Below, one piece after another: positions 26,501-34,067 of a stretch of DNA of 39,678 nucleotides; position 1 is the first letter of the stretch, and each line of letters opens with the position of its first letter. The stretch lies in NCBI RefSeq assembly GCF_000445995.2, contig NC_022092.1, positions 1 through 39,678 on the forward strand. Direction: 5' to 3'. Source of the DNA: Geobacillus genomosp. 3 (GTDB lineage Bacteria; Bacillota; Bacilli; Bacillales; Anoxybacillaceae). The notes beneath the pieces are model-generated. The model was not told the origin of the DNA and searched no databases. It saw nothing but the letters and a program-made list of their open reading frames with translations. The translations under genes were made by a program, and so were the position numbers.

Positions 26501-26775
26501 CAAACGCCCTCCCTGCATGGGAAACAACCGCATAGCCATGCAAATGCAAGATGCGATCATTATGCAGAAAGACAGCGGCCGTCCCTTCAAAATTTACACA
26601 CCATTCAAATAGAAAAAGGGAAAATAAGAATGCCATGAGGATCAATCGAGGCCTATTGAATAGGAGAGGACTCTGGCGGTCTTGAATTTCGACACTTTAT
26701 TTCAAAATCCTCCATTTATTTCAAAAATCGTCAAATCGATTAACAAAAATGCTCTTTTGGCTGCATTTCTTGGAA

Positions 26776-26946
26776 CACCGGCGACCCGTAGTCTTTTGGG
26801 CCGGGAAGGGCGGTGTGATAGGCTGGACCGAGCCGGAAGGCGAGGGCTTCGGCGCTTGGGCTTGCAGTGGCTGAGCCTTTCCGGCTGCCAGCCGACCATC
26901 ACACCGCCCCGGGGACCCGGACCAAAAGGAAACAGAAGCGCCGGTG
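26776..26946 (-). repeat. 171-bp nested hairpin, copy A
   Basis: Successive stems pair around one centre: CACCGGCG/CGCCGGTG (26776-26783 with 26939-26946), CTTTTGG/CCAAAAG, CCGGG/CCCGG, GGGCGGTGTGAT/ATCACACCGCCC (26808-26819 with 26898-26909), GGCTGG/CCAGCC and AGCCGGAAGGC/GCCTTTCCGGCT. The 36878-37048 copy keeps the structure with a compensatory change (C-G here, T-A there, in the CCGGG stem). Confidence 0.8.
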
Positions 26947-26994
26947 CAGCTGCACCTATCTGTCGCTTTTTGTCGAAAATTAACCAATATTTAA

Positions 26995-27010
26995 TGTCAG
27001 ACAAAAAATA
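26995..27010 (+). promoter_or_regulatory. TGTCRGACAAAAAATA site
   Basis: TGTCAGACAAAAAATA, an exact match to the plasmid-wide consensus, lies between the nested hairpin and the repeat module in the left arm. Confidence 0.55.
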
Positions 27011-27181
27011 AAACAATAAACATCATTATTGAACGCGGCGGTGCTTTGAGCAGCTCCTTGATGTTGCTTCGCACGGCCGCGGACAGCGGAAGACTCTGGA
27101 TCGCGAGCGGCTCCCTCGAACGGCGCGGAAATGGAATCTTCGTGCGAACCACGAAACTTTTGTTTGTTGGAAGAAAAGATG

Positions 27182-27197
27182 AAATAAACGTTTATTT
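27182..27197. repeat. 16-bp perfect palindrome AAATAAACGTTTATTT
   Basis: Identical to 36553-36568 and one base different from 32094-32109. Each lies in an A/T-rich spacer between two repeat units, and CATCTTTTCTT follows each on the module's reading strand. It is a candidate binding site for a dimeric protein. Confidence 0.65.
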
Positions 27198-27438
27198 ATT
27201 GTTTCAATTATTTTAATGTATGATCCATTATTTTTAGTATTAATCATTTATTCGATGATTTATTGCTTCAAGCAGCGGTGCAATGAAGTGGCTTCTTCGG
27301 TCACGCTTCGCACGGCTGCGGATGAATGGGCCCGCAGGCAGCTTCTTCGAATGGACCAAGCGCCGGGCTTCCCCAGGCTCCAGCCGGATGGCCAAAGGCC
27401 AGAAGGCGGCCAGCCGGGAAGACCGGCGCGAGCTTCGT

Positions 27439-28008
27439 TCACAGATCAAGCCCTGCAGTGACTTCATCGATTTGCTCCTGCGTAATGCCGATGTAGCGAA
27501 GCGTTTCGGCCTGGCTGGAGTGATTGAGGATTTTTTGGATCATGGCCAAGTCCGTTCCTTGTTTGTATGCGAAATAGCCGAACGTTTTGCGCAGGGAGTG
27601 GGTGCCGATGCGATCCACAATCCCAACTGCTTTGGCGGCCCGGTTCAGGATGTAGTGGGCATGCTGGCGGCTGATCGCCCGGCCTCCTTTTTGGCTCCGA
27701 AACAGCGGCTCGTCGCCGCGGGCGTGCGGCCGCTCCTGCGCTAAATACAGCTCGATCAGGCGGCGAGTTTTTCGGTTCAGTGCGACAACCCGAGTCTTTT
27801 TTGTCTTCTTTTCCACGATCTCAATACGTTCGACAACGCCTTTTTGGTTCTTCACATCCCCAACCCTCAGAGCCAAAATATCGCTGATCCGCAAACCCGT
27901 ATTGATCCCGATCGTAAAAAGGAGCTCGTCTCTCAATGACGAAGCACGCAAAATCTTTTTCATCGCTTCGATTTTTTCCCTATCTTTGATTGGCTGGACG
28001 GTATGCAA
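27439..28008 (-). CDS. Small tyrosine recombinase/integrase
   Basis: The 189-aa protein consists mainly of the catalytic domain. It has Arg in INTGLRISDIL, His and Arg in THSLRKTFGY, the second His in ILNHSS, and nucleophile Tyr in TLRYIGI near the C-terminus. The TTG at 28008 follows AAGGGGG. This gives the compact form common in Bacillus phages and plasmids (HTVQPIKDREKIEAMKK start); upstream codons to 28131 are not needed. The stop falls at the inner edge of the left inverted repeat. It may resolve plasmid multimers or act on the flanking repeats; the target is unknown. Confidence 0.88.
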   Translation of the reverse strand: MHTVQPIKDREKIEAMKKILRASSLRDELLFTIGINTGLRISDILALRVGDVKNQKGVVERIEIVEKKTKKTRVVALNRKTRRLIELYLAQERPHARGDEPLFRSQKGGRAISRQHAHYILNRAAKAVGIVDRIGTHSLRKTFGYFAYKQGTDLAMIQKILNHSSQAETLRYIGITQEQIDEVTAGLDL

Positions 28009-28111
28009 AATATGACACCCCCTTGTCCATAAGGGAGATGAGTAAGATTTTTGGACAAAAAGCGGGAGAGCGGCAAAGCGGCTTCGTGTTGCTTCCTTCA
28101 ACGTATTTAAC

Positions 28112-28130
28112 GTCAGACAAAAATCTGACA
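28112..28130. promoter_or_regulatory. Palindromic TGTCRGAC-type site upstream of the integrase
   Basis: GTCAGACAAAAATCTGACA contains the inverted repeat GTCAGA/TCTGAC and is followed by another TTTTGTCAGATTT at about 28139. It lies about 105 bp upstream of the integrase start and 60 bp past the end of the endolysin gene. Confidence 0.5.
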
Positions 28131-28151
28131 TAACGTGCTTTTGTCAGATTT

Positions 28152-28181
28152 AAAAAAATCCCCTCCACTTTCGGAAGGGGC
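28152..28181 (-). terminator. Terminator after the endolysin gene
   Basis: On the minus strand CCCCTTCC pairs with GGAGGGG around a 6-base loop (28160-28180), followed by ATTTTTTT. It ends the DUF1659-YvrJ-endolysin group. Confidence 0.8.
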
Positions 28182-28189
28182 GAGACAGT

Positions 28190-28660
28190 CTATTTTTTAG
28201 CCACGACAGCGGACGGCGGCTTTTTTCCCGCCCGCAGCTGTGCAAGCGAAAGGCCAAATGTATATTGAAAATGGGGGTAATCTTTGAAGCTTTTCCAATC
28301 CCCGCCCCATTCAAGGCCAAGCGACTTTCCGATCTGACCGACGCGAAACCACCGGCGGTCGAGGCTCCAGCTGGGGATCAGCGTCCCCTTGAAAACATTG
28401 CAGACACAAACGTCAAACGCCAATCCAAAATTATGATAACTGTATCCTCCACGGGCGTTCGTAACGATTCGCCCAGGTTTCGTCCGCCCCAGCGCATACA
28501 GGCGGTTCTGTTCCTCGATGGTTCGAAACCCTTGCGTAATGATGATATAAATCCCTTCCTCATAAGCCTTCCGGATCAACGCTCTAGCTTTATCCGCCAC
28601 CAACGGATGCAGCCCAGACAGCCTTTTCTCCGCCCGGAAAAGCAGCTCCACCAATTCCAC
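28190..28660 (-). CDS. M15-family peptidoglycan peptidase (CwlK-like endolysin)
   Basis: The 156-aa D-Ala-D-Ala carboxypeptidase/L-Ala-D-Glu endopeptidase-type enzyme has zinc ligands His76 and Asp83 in SYHNFGLAFD and His130 in DYPHFQ. The ITQGFRTIEEQNRLYALGRT block is typical of phage and Bacillus cell-wall lytic enzymes. The GTG start follows AGGAGGG. It has no signal peptide, so it needs a holin-like partner or lysis to reach the wall; YvrJ, a short hydrophobic protein, lies 19 bp upstream. The C-terminal cell-wall-binding domain seen in longer homologues is missing. Confidence 0.9.
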   Translation of the reverse strand: MELVELLFRAEKRLSGLHPLVADKARALIRKAYEEGIYIIITQGFRTIEEQNRLYALGRTKPGRIVTNARGGYSYHNFGLAFDVCVCNVFKGTLIPSWSLDRRWFRVGQIGKSLGLEWGGDWKSFKDYPHFQYTFGLSLAQLRAGKKPPSAVVAKK

Positions 28661-28679
28661 TTCGAATTCCCTCCTATCA

Positions 28680-28826
28680 TCAATTCTGCGGACCTCGGCT
28701 TAATGCGATAGTTAGATCTTGAATGGATTTGGTCAACTGATCCAGCTTCGTCTCCATCCGATACAGAAGATAGATAGAAACAAGGATCGGGAAGGAAACT
28801 TCACTGATCATCGAAAACAAATCCAT
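28680..28826 (-). CDS. yvrJ: YvrJ family small membrane protein
   Basis: The 48-residue protein MDLFSMISEVSFPILVSIYL continues LYRMETKLDQL. It has one hydrophobic helix (residues about 8-23) and an amphipathic C-terminal helix. This is the YvrJ family, short and easily missed. GAAAGGGGG precedes the ATG. It lies between DUF2922 and the M15 peptidase. Its shape is like a small holin or holin-associated peptide, but YvrJ function is not established. Confidence 0.85.
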   Translation of the reverse strand: MDLFSMISEVSFPILVSIYLLYRMETKLDQLTKSIQDLTIALSRGPQN

Positions 28827-28852
28827 TGCTTTTCCCCCTTTCAATGTTCAAA

Positions 28853-28877
28853 AACGGAAGGCGAAAAACCTTCCGTT
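28853..28877 (-). terminator. Terminator-like hairpin between DUF2922 and yvrJ
   Basis: AACGGAAGG (28853-28861) and CCTTCCGTT (28869-28877) form a perfect 9-bp stem; the minus-strand product ends in TTTG. It may attenuate the operon rather than end it. Confidence 0.65.
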
Positions 28878-28890
28878 CATGACAGATGCG

Positions 28891-29103
28891 CTATGGCAAC
28901 TGGATGTCTTGCGTTTCGCGGTCAATGATGCGTGCGCTCTTCGGGCTCACCAGCTCCCCGTTGCCGGTCATAAAAACATTTGCCGCTACGAGCTGGTTCA
29001 TCACCGTTTTCACTTGCACCGGATCAACCGGCTCCTTGGGATAGCGGATCAAAATCCGCGCCGGCCCCGCTTGAGCGTTAAACGTCAGTTCCAACGTCTT
29101 CAT
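28891..29103 (-). CDS. DUF2922 family protein
   Basis: The 70-aa protein opens KTLELTFNAQAGPARILIRY and contains VKTVMNQLVAANVF, the DUF2922 pattern. It is usually found with DUF1659 and YvrJ in Bacillaceae, as here. It starts 18 bp after the DUF1659 stop. Function is unknown. Confidence 0.85.
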   Translation of the reverse strand: MKTLELTFNAQAGPARILIRYPKEPVDPVQVKTVMNQLVAANVFMTGNGELVSPKSARIIDRETQDIQLP

Positions 29104-29121
29104 TGTTCATTCCCCCTCTCA

Positions 29122-29343
29122 TCATGCATTGATAATATGGCTGGTCAACGTCGTGCGCACGTACCGCAAGCTGCCGCTCGACAAGCTGGCGATGGCGGCG
29201 GCGGCATCGTAAAGCGATTGGACACTTGCGTCGCTCTTCACTCTGAAGGTTTGCGAGCGGATGATGTCCTTTCCGTCGCTGTCCTTTCCGGCGTAGAAGT
29301 CCAAAACAAGAGTGCGGCCCGACACCATTTCGGAAGCGGCCAT
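29122..29343 (-). CDS. DUF1659 family protein
   Basis: The 73-aa protein has the DUF1659 pattern: LVLDFYAGKDSDGKDIIRSQ, an Arg/Lys strand, then SVQSLYDAAAAIASL. The ATG follows AAAGGAGG. It is first gene of the DUF1659-DUF2922-yvrJ-peptidase set. Function is unknown; association with the wall-lytic enzyme hints at an envelope or lysis role. Confidence 0.85.
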   Translation of the reverse strand: MAASEMVSGRTLVLDFYAGKDSDGKDIIRSQTFRVKSDASVQSLYDAAAAIASLSSGSLRYVRTTLTSHIINA

Positions 29344-29484
29344 TTTCCTACCTCCTTTCGATTTGCCAACATCATATCAACCGAGAACACCCATAGACAA
29401 AGACGATTTCAAAGCGAAAAAAGAAAAAAGCGGCCTCCAATGCCGCCGATCCTTCCGGGTTATTGCGATAAATCATTCATTTCA

Positions 29485-30015
29485 CTACATAACCACCGTT
29501 TCACAAACTGCGCTGCCGTTTATCCATTGCCTGCGATGCGGTTCATGAATCTCCCCGTAGCACATCTCAATCCATTTTGCATTTTTGAGTTGGTCGATGC
29601 AGAACTTGCGGGAATGAAACACAGGAATCTGATGTCCGGAAAGAAGATGGATCGTGGTGCACTGGGGAGATCTTTGCCGGAACTGCTCAATCTCTCTTGA
29701 CACAAACCACCCTACACGGCTTTGTCGGCCGACCGGCTCGCGAACGTTAAACGGAATGATGGTAAAGCCATACGACAATACGATGGGAACGAGCTGCTTT
29801 TTCCCCACCAACTCCCCATACCGATGGCGGTTGATCGAAATGCTTGTGCCAAAGAAGGTCAGAAGCCGCTTCAAAAACAGACTCGATTGCACGTCAAGCA
29901 GCTTAGTTTCCCCGCTCCTGAGAAAAAGTTTGACCGAATCCCCTCTGTTTTCCACGTTGACAGGGATAAACGCCTGGCCGGCATAGGCGAACCGCTTTAC
30001 CTCTTTCCAGTCCAA
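29485..30015 (-). CDS. ComK-like protein
   Basis: The 176-aa protein resembles the competence master regulator ComK. A central block reads LLTFFGTSISINRHRYGELV, comparable with ComK's FFGSSYAGRK region. It is followed by the I-P-F strand, GRQSRVGWFVS (compare RPQCGWISH) and a C-terminal IHLLSGHQIPVFHSRKFCID block. ComK binds A/T-rich boxes and activates DNA uptake genes in Bacillus. A plasmid copy could alter host competence or act as a decoy. The identification rests on recalled similarity and is moderately secure; DNA-binding ability cannot be judged. Confidence 0.7.
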   Translation of the reverse strand: MDWKEVKRFAYAGQAFIPVNVENRGDSVKLFLRSGETKLLDVQSSLFLKRLLTFFGTSISINRHRYGELVGKKQLVPIVLSYGFTIIPFNVREPVGRQSRVGWFVSREIEQFRQRSPQCTTIHLLSGHQIPVFHSRKFCIDQLKNAKWIEMCYGEIHEPHRRQWINGSAVCETVVM

Positions 30016-30226
30016 CTTTTTCCATCCCCCTCTTCCCCTTAACGCTCGGGGCGAAATTTGTCGAAAATATCACATTTTTAAGTACAATATACCGCTATTT
30101 GGCAAAAAAATCAAAATGGCAAAACCTTATCTTTCAGCTCGAAAACAGCGTTTTTTGTTTTGAAAAACGCCGATTCGATTAATTTGTGCTTTGAAAGGCA
30201 AAATTGGCACTGGCATCTTAATTTTA
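30016..30226. other. A/T-rich intergenic region with a hairpin
   Basis: No gene seen. GCGTTTTT (30149-30156) and AAAAACGC (30163-30170) form a short hairpin, possibly a terminator or operator. The area presumably holds the promoter of the ComK-like gene on the minus strand. Confidence 0.4.
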
Positions 30227-30299
30227 TGTCGGACGAAAAATGTTGAATTAATGAAAGTCTGGAGGTATAATAAACATAAATAGCGTCAGACAAAAAATA
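30227..30299 (+). promoter_or_regulatory. Sigma-A promoter flanked by two TGTCRGAC operators
   Basis: TTGAAT (30243-30248) and TATAAT (30266-30271) are 17 bp apart. TGTCGGACGAAAAATG (30227-30242) abuts the -35 and CGTCAGACAAAAAATA (30284-30299) lies just downstream of the probable start of transcription. This placement suits repression. The first downstream gene encodes an RHH protein, and another copy, TGTCGGACAAAAAATG, lies inside that gene at 30645-30660. Confidence 0.75.
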
Positions 30300-30311
30300 G
30301 AGGTGATGGCG

Positions 30312-30719
30312 ATGATGGAAGGAAGATGCTATGAGCGGCACGATTTCCAGGTTCTCGTCCTTCAGGAATTCGGCAAGCGGCGCCCTCGGTCCCCAGAGGA
30401 AACAAAGAGGCTACAGGAAGAGTACCTCCGGCTTCTTGAAGAAATTCCCCGAATGTGGGAAGAATTCGTAGAGAAACATAAAAACATTTATGAGCGGTTC
30501 GGATACCTCGATGTTGTCGTCCATGACGATCTGCGCGTCGAACGCAAAAAGCTCCAACGTGGACGCCCGAAAGAAGAAAAGTCCAAGTCACATCGCATTA
30601 CCGTGCGCTTGGACGACGAGCTGTATGAACTCCTCCAAAAATACTGTCGGACAAAAAATGCGTCGGAGTCGGAGGCGGTGCGGCAACTCATATCGGAATT
30701 GAAGTGGAAGCGTTTCTAA
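30312..30719 (+). CDS. RHH (CopG-like) DNA-binding protein, probable plasmid regulator
   Basis: The protein of about 135 aa has a charged N-terminal helical region (about 20-60, rich in Glu/Arg, coiled-coil-like), a basic linker (RKKLQRGRPKEEKSKSHR) and a C-terminal ribbon-helix-helix domain, ITVRLDDELYELLQKYC followed by SESEAVRQLISEL. The start is ambiguous among closely spaced ATGs; 30312 or 30315 suit the AGAGGTGA ribosome site. It lies upstream of parA in the same direction. Two matching sites flank its promoter, so it may repress itself and bind the TGTCRGACAAAAAATA sites elsewhere on the plasmid; this is inference. Confidence 0.75.
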   Translation: MMEGRCYERHDFQVLVLQEFGKRRPRSPEETKRLQEEYLRLLEEIPRMWEEFVEKHKNIYERFGYLDVVVHDDLRVERKKLQRGRPKEEKSKSHRITVRLDDELYELLQKYCRTKNASESEAVRQLISELKWKRF

Positions 30720-30740
30720 CGCTCTTATTTTTTGCAATCA

Positions 30741-30769
30741 TTGAAGGAATCTAGAAAATAACGTAGAAT
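30741..30769 (+). promoter_or_regulatory. Putative promoter of parA
   Basis: TTGAAG (30741-30746) and TAGAAT (30764-30769) are separated by 17 bp, 54 bp before the parA start codon. Confidence 0.6.
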
Positions 30770-30823
30770 AAATCATATAAACAAAAGAAGAAACAAACCT
30801 TGGAAGAAAGGAAGGTGATATAA

Positions 30824-31621
30824 GTGGCCATCACCATCACCATGGGCATCCAGAAAGGCGGATGCGGGAAGTCCACGACAACCGGAGTCCTCGCCTATTT
30901 GCTGAGCAGGGACGGATACAGGGTTTTGGCCGTCGACATGGACTCGCAGGGGAATTTGACAGAGCTTCTTTCGCGGAAGCCATCCAACGAATTCACGGAG
31001 AAATCCGTTCTCGAAGCGATGCAGGAGAGAGATCCGGAGCCGTACATAGTCAAGGTCAACGACAGGTTGGATCTGCTTCCGGCCAACAACTTTCTGGCCA
31101 CGTTCCCCCGCTGGATTTACACAGGGGAGACGTACCTTGGAAAATATATAAGATACAAGGGAAAGCCGACCTTGATACTGGACGATACGTTGGACAAGAT
31201 CCGGCATCATTACGATTTCATTGTCATCGACACGCCGCCTTCGCTGAGCGAGCAGACGACCAACGCCTTGTGCGCAAGCCAGTATGTCATCATGATGTTC
31301 GAGTGCTCCAATTGGTGCTACTCGGCGGTCCCGAATTTTATGGAATCCGTCGAGGGAGCGAGGGTTCATGGGCGGCACAATACAAGGCTGCTGGGCATTC
31401 TTAGAACCATGAACGACGTCCGCCGCAACGATGCGAAGGCGTTCAATGAAATGATTGAGGAGGATTATCCGAACGAGGTGTTCAAAACGATCATCACCCG
31501 CAAGGCTCCGATCGGCCGTCTGTCTTTGTACGGCTTCGAAGAAAACAATGAGTTGAACCAGGCGCTGGAGCAGTATGAAAACTTTTATAAGGAGATGATG
31601 GAGCGTGTCCAAAGTGGATGA
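30824..31621 (+). CDS. parA: ParA-type partition ATPase
   Basis: The 265-aa ParA/MinD-superfamily ATPase drives plasmid segregation. It has the deviant Walker A KGGCGKST (residues 11-18), Walker A' VLAVDMDSQGNLT, and Walker B FIVIDTPPS. It has no N-terminal HTH domain, so it belongs to the short (type Ib-like) class in which a separate small protein binds the centromere. The GTG start follows GGAAGGTGAT; an ATG at 30842 is possible. It overlaps the downstream RHH gene by 17 bp, as usual for parA and its partner. Confidence 0.92.
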   Translation: MAITITMGIQKGGCGKSTTTGVLAYLLSRDGYRVLAVDMDSQGNLTELLSRKPSNEFTEKSVLEAMQERDPEPYIVKVNDRLDLLPANNFLATFPRWIYTGETYLGKYIRYKGKPTLILDDTLDKIRHHYDFIVIDTPPSLSEQTTNALCASQYVIMMFECSNWCYSAVPNFMESVEGARVHGRHNTRLLGILRTMNDVRRNDAKAFNEMIEEDYPNEVFKTIITRKAPIGRLSLYGFEENNELNQALEQYENFYKEMMERVQSG

Positions 31622-31892
31622 TATCAAAAACATGAAACGCCAGCAAAAAGTCATCACGCCTATGCAAGTGCTGACTGATCCTGTTGGGGAAGAAAATAAC
31701 ATAACTTTAAACGAAGATGACAACCAACCAAGAAAGGAAGGAAAGAAAGTGGAAAGGAAGCGTGTTTCTTTCGATATTCGGACGGATCTGCACAAAGAGC
31801 TGAAGATGCAGTCGATTTTGCAAGAGAAGAATATCTATTTACTGATTGAGGAAGCGGTAGAGAAGTATCTAAATGAACTGAAACAGAAATAA
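31605..31892 (+). CDS. RHH centromere-binding protein (ParB analogue)
   Basis: The 95-aa protein has a disordered N-terminal half (the likely ParA-activating tail, with basic residues KNMKRQQK) and a C-terminal RHH domain, KRVSFDIRTDLHKELKMQSI, then EEAVEKYLNEL. The GTG start lies inside the end of parA, with AAGGAGATGATGG upstream. Small RHH proteins of this type act as centromere binders and repressors for short ParA proteins. The candidate centromere is not obvious; the repeats at 31903-32215 directly downstream are the nearest. Confidence 0.85.
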   Translation: MSKVDDIKNMKRQQKVITPMQVLTDPVGEENNITLNEDDNQPRKEGKKVERKRVSFDIRTDLHKELKMQSILQEKNIYLLIEEAVEKYLNELKQK

Positions 31893-31902
31893 TTCCAAAT
31901 AG

Positions 31903-32215
31903 ACCGCGCCGGTCTTCCCGGTTAAATCCTGGAAAAGCCCGGCGCTTGATTTGTTCGGAGAGGCTGCTTGTGAACCTGATCATGCACAGCTGTGCGGAGT
32001 GGGGGCAGAGCAGCTGACGCATCATACCGCTTCTTGAGACAACAAATAAGGTTTTACTCTTACTAATAATCACTCCAGAAAGTATGTATCAACAAACAAA
32101 CGTTTATTTCATCTTTTCTTCACATCTTTTCTTCAATTGAATATTTTTTAATGTTCCGTGCGGCCGTGTGAAGCTGAGGTGAGAAGTGAATCAAAGCACC
32201 GCCGCAGTGAAGTTG
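31903..32215 (+). repeat. Third, shorter copy of the hairpin-palindrome repeat module
   Basis: A degenerate G/C-rich repeat (about 31903-32050, with GGTCTTCCCGG and AAGCCCGGCGC pairing across a shortened loop) is followed by AAACAAACGTTTATTT (32094-32109) and a partial repeat (about 32150-32215). It has the same order as in the two inverted-repeat arms but lacks the 171-bp hairpin and the TGTCRGAC site. It lies between the partition genes and the origin. Confidence 0.75.
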
Positions 32216-32426
32216 TATGTTGCCGTAAAACGTCGTTAAACGGCTTATTTTGGCGTTTTTTGAATTCCAGAGGGAAAACTATTAAACTAGTAAGAAAAAC
32301 GTCTCAAAAAGGCTGTATGGCCGTTTAAAAACGATGTTGGCTATGAGGTTCTCTTCATACAGTTTTTAATTAACGACATATATAACCTATAGTGTATTAA
32401 CCAGCAGCAATCTCCCTTTTTGTTGC

Positions 32427-32758
32427 TTTTATATACTTTTATTATTTATATCTTTTAATCCTTTATTATTTTAAGGGGCGCCAAGATCCTTTATTTATCA
32501 AGGTTTCTACGGGTTTTAACAGTACATTTTTGGTTTCTTTGACGTACATTTTTGGTGTTTATCTCATACATTTTTGGTGTTAGGCGTACATTTTTGGTGT
32601 TTATCTCGTACATTTTTGGTTATTTCAGCGTACATTTTTGGTGTTAGACGTACATTTTTGGTGCCTAGATAGTACAAATAAAATAAAATGTACGCTTTAA
32701 GAGTTAATCCGTACATTTTTGGTGTTGATTCTAAGCGTACATGAATAAAAAAATGTAC
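32427..32758 (+). other. Iteron-type replication origin
   Basis: Eight direct repeats of GTACATTTTTGGTGTT start at 32522, 32544, 32566, 32586, 32608, 32630, 32650 and 32711, giving spacings of 20 or 22 bp with one gap of 61. Two inverted half-iterons follow: GTACA/TGTAC (32672-32676 with 32689-32693) and GTACAT/ATGTAC (32737-32742 with 32753-32758), the usual autorepression sites near a Rep_3 promoter. An A/T-rich tract at 32427-32475 is a likely unwinding region. No clear DnaA box was found. The remaining 32216-32426 shows no gene. Confidence 0.9.
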
Positions 32759-32834
32759 TTTTTAATCGAGTCACTTTTTTGTACAATAGATTCAAGGGTG
32801 TATTTTCCTACTTTAGTAGATGGAGGATGGAAGA

Positions 32835-33983
32835 ATGCAGGCTTCGGCCGTCCAACCAAAGCAATATAATAACGCTGTCACGAAATCCAATGTGCTGATT
32901 GAGGCGAACTATAAGCTGTCAACGTTGGAACAAAAGATCATTTTGTATTTGATCAGCCAAATTCATAAAGATGACGACGATTTTAAAATGTACAGGCTAC
33001 CGATACAGGAGTTTTCCGAATTGCTGGGGTATCGGGGCAGCCCAAAATACACAGAGCTGAGGGAAATCACCAAAAACTTAATGAGAAAGGTGCTTGAAAT
33101 TAGGGAAGGACAGAAGTTTAAGCAAATGAGCTGGGTTTCATATGTGGAATACGATGGAAATTCAGGATATGTCAGCCTGTCTTTTGATCCTCGCTTAAAG
33201 CCATATCTTCTACAGCTTAAAAGGGAGTTCACGACGTATCGTTTGAAGAACGTAATGGAGCTGAAAAGCTCTTATTCTATCCGAATGTACGAGCTTTTGA
33301 AACGTTGGCAATATGTCGGGGGATTTGAAATTCGGCTCGATGAATTGAGGATGATGGTCGGAGCTGGGAACAAGTACAGGGAATATCACAACTTCAAAAA
33401 GCGCGTACTTAATCCAGCGCAACAGGAAATTTCGGAGAAAACGGATATTATGTTTAGTTACGAAGAAATAAGGGAAAAGCGAAAAGTTGTATCAATTCGG
33501 TTTCGCATAAAAGAAAAAAACGTTGAGCCAGCTGTTGAGGTGATTGAAGGGAAAAAGGAAGATCATGTTGATGATCAGTATCTGCAGTTTTTGGCTGTTT
33601 TGCAGGCATACGATCGATACATAACAGAAAAGCAATTCGCTAAGATTGCTGTTCTAGCCCAAAAGGTATTCAGTGACAATTGGCTGGATGAACTAATTCA
33701 AACAACCAGGAGCATCTTACAACGTAAAGATATTCGCGAACCGATCGCTTTTCTCACGTATTTCTTGAATGAAAAAGTGCAGCGTATCCAAGCTGGAGTT
33801 AATCCTAATGAAGTGACAATCCATAAGGACGTCAAGGTTGTCCGCCGGGAAATTGTGCCTGATTGGCTTCAGGACTATGAGGAGAAACTCGCTGCAGAGA
33901 GCGCCAGAAGCAAGGAATCTGATGAAGATATTGAACAGATGCGTCGTGACCTTGTGGAGAGGTTGCAGAAGTATAAAAGTTAA
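32835..33983 (+). CDS. rep: Rep_3-family replication initiator
   Basis: The 382-aa initiator of theta replication has two winged-helix domains (about 15-125 and 130-230), with the family opening NVLIEANYKLSTLEQKIILY, then FSELLG, and MELKSSYSIRMYELLKRW at the second domain start. The C-terminal 150 residues are helical and acidic/basic without a known motif. The ATG at 32835 is chosen because GGAGG lies 8 bp upstream; an ATG at 32820 overlaps that site. Iterons directly upstream are the binding sites. Copy control is probably through the inverted half-iterons. Confidence 0.92.
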   Translation: MQASAVQPKQYNNAVTKSNVLIEANYKLSTLEQKIILYLISQIHKDDDDFKMYRLPIQEFSELLGYRGSPKYTELREITKNLMRKVLEIREGQKFKQMSWVSYVEYDGNSGYVSLSFDPRLKPYLLQLKREFTTYRLKNVMELKSSYSIRMYELLKRWQYVGGFEIRLDELRMMVGAGNKYREYHNFKKRVLNPAQQEISEKTDIMFSYEEIREKRKVVSIRFRIKEKNVEPAVEVIEGKKEDHVDDQYLQFLAVLQAYDRYITEKQFAKIAVLAQKVFSDNWLDELIQTTRSILQRKDIREPIAFLTYFLNEKVQRIQAGVNPNEVTIHKDVKVVRREIVPDWLQDYEEKLAAESARSKESDEDIEQMRRDLVERLQKYKS

Positions 33984-34067
33984 GACGAGAGAGTGCCGGC
34001 TTTTCCCTGTAGAGTTAGGAGAAGTACGGCACTTATCATTATAGCGAGATGGGAGGGAGCTGATGAA

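Larger units (their letters stand above)
26773..27437 (-). repeat. Left arm of ~0.7-kb inverted repeat bounding the rep/par segment
   Basis: Read on the minus strand, this arm has the same order as 36316-37052 on the plus strand. First comes a G/C-rich hairpin repeat (27256-27437), then the palindrome AAATAAACGTTTATTT (27182-27197), a second partial repeat (about 27030-27155), a TGTCAGACAAAAAATA site (26995-27010) and a 171-bp nested hairpin (26776-26946). The hairpin part is roughly 90 percent identical to the other arm; the repeats are more diverged. Confidence 0.85.

Noticed and set aside
28879..29700. Plus-strand 273-codon open frame across the DUF2922/DUF1659 region
   Set aside because: It is antisense to three recognisable minus-strand genes and lacks a start signal.
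30773..31795. Long minus-strand open frame opposite parA
   Set aside because: No ribosome site or recognisable domain; it mirrors the codon structure of parA, which has clear Walker motifs.
32521..32726. Direct repeats that could suggest a CRISPR array
   Set aside because: Repeats of about 16 bp with 20/22-bp periodicity and no unique spacers, next to a Rep_3 gene, are iterons; no cas genes are present.
33993..34067. Upstream extension of the DUF4236 gene
   Set aside because: The DUF4236 domain begins exactly at ATG 34068, which has GGGAGGGA upstream.
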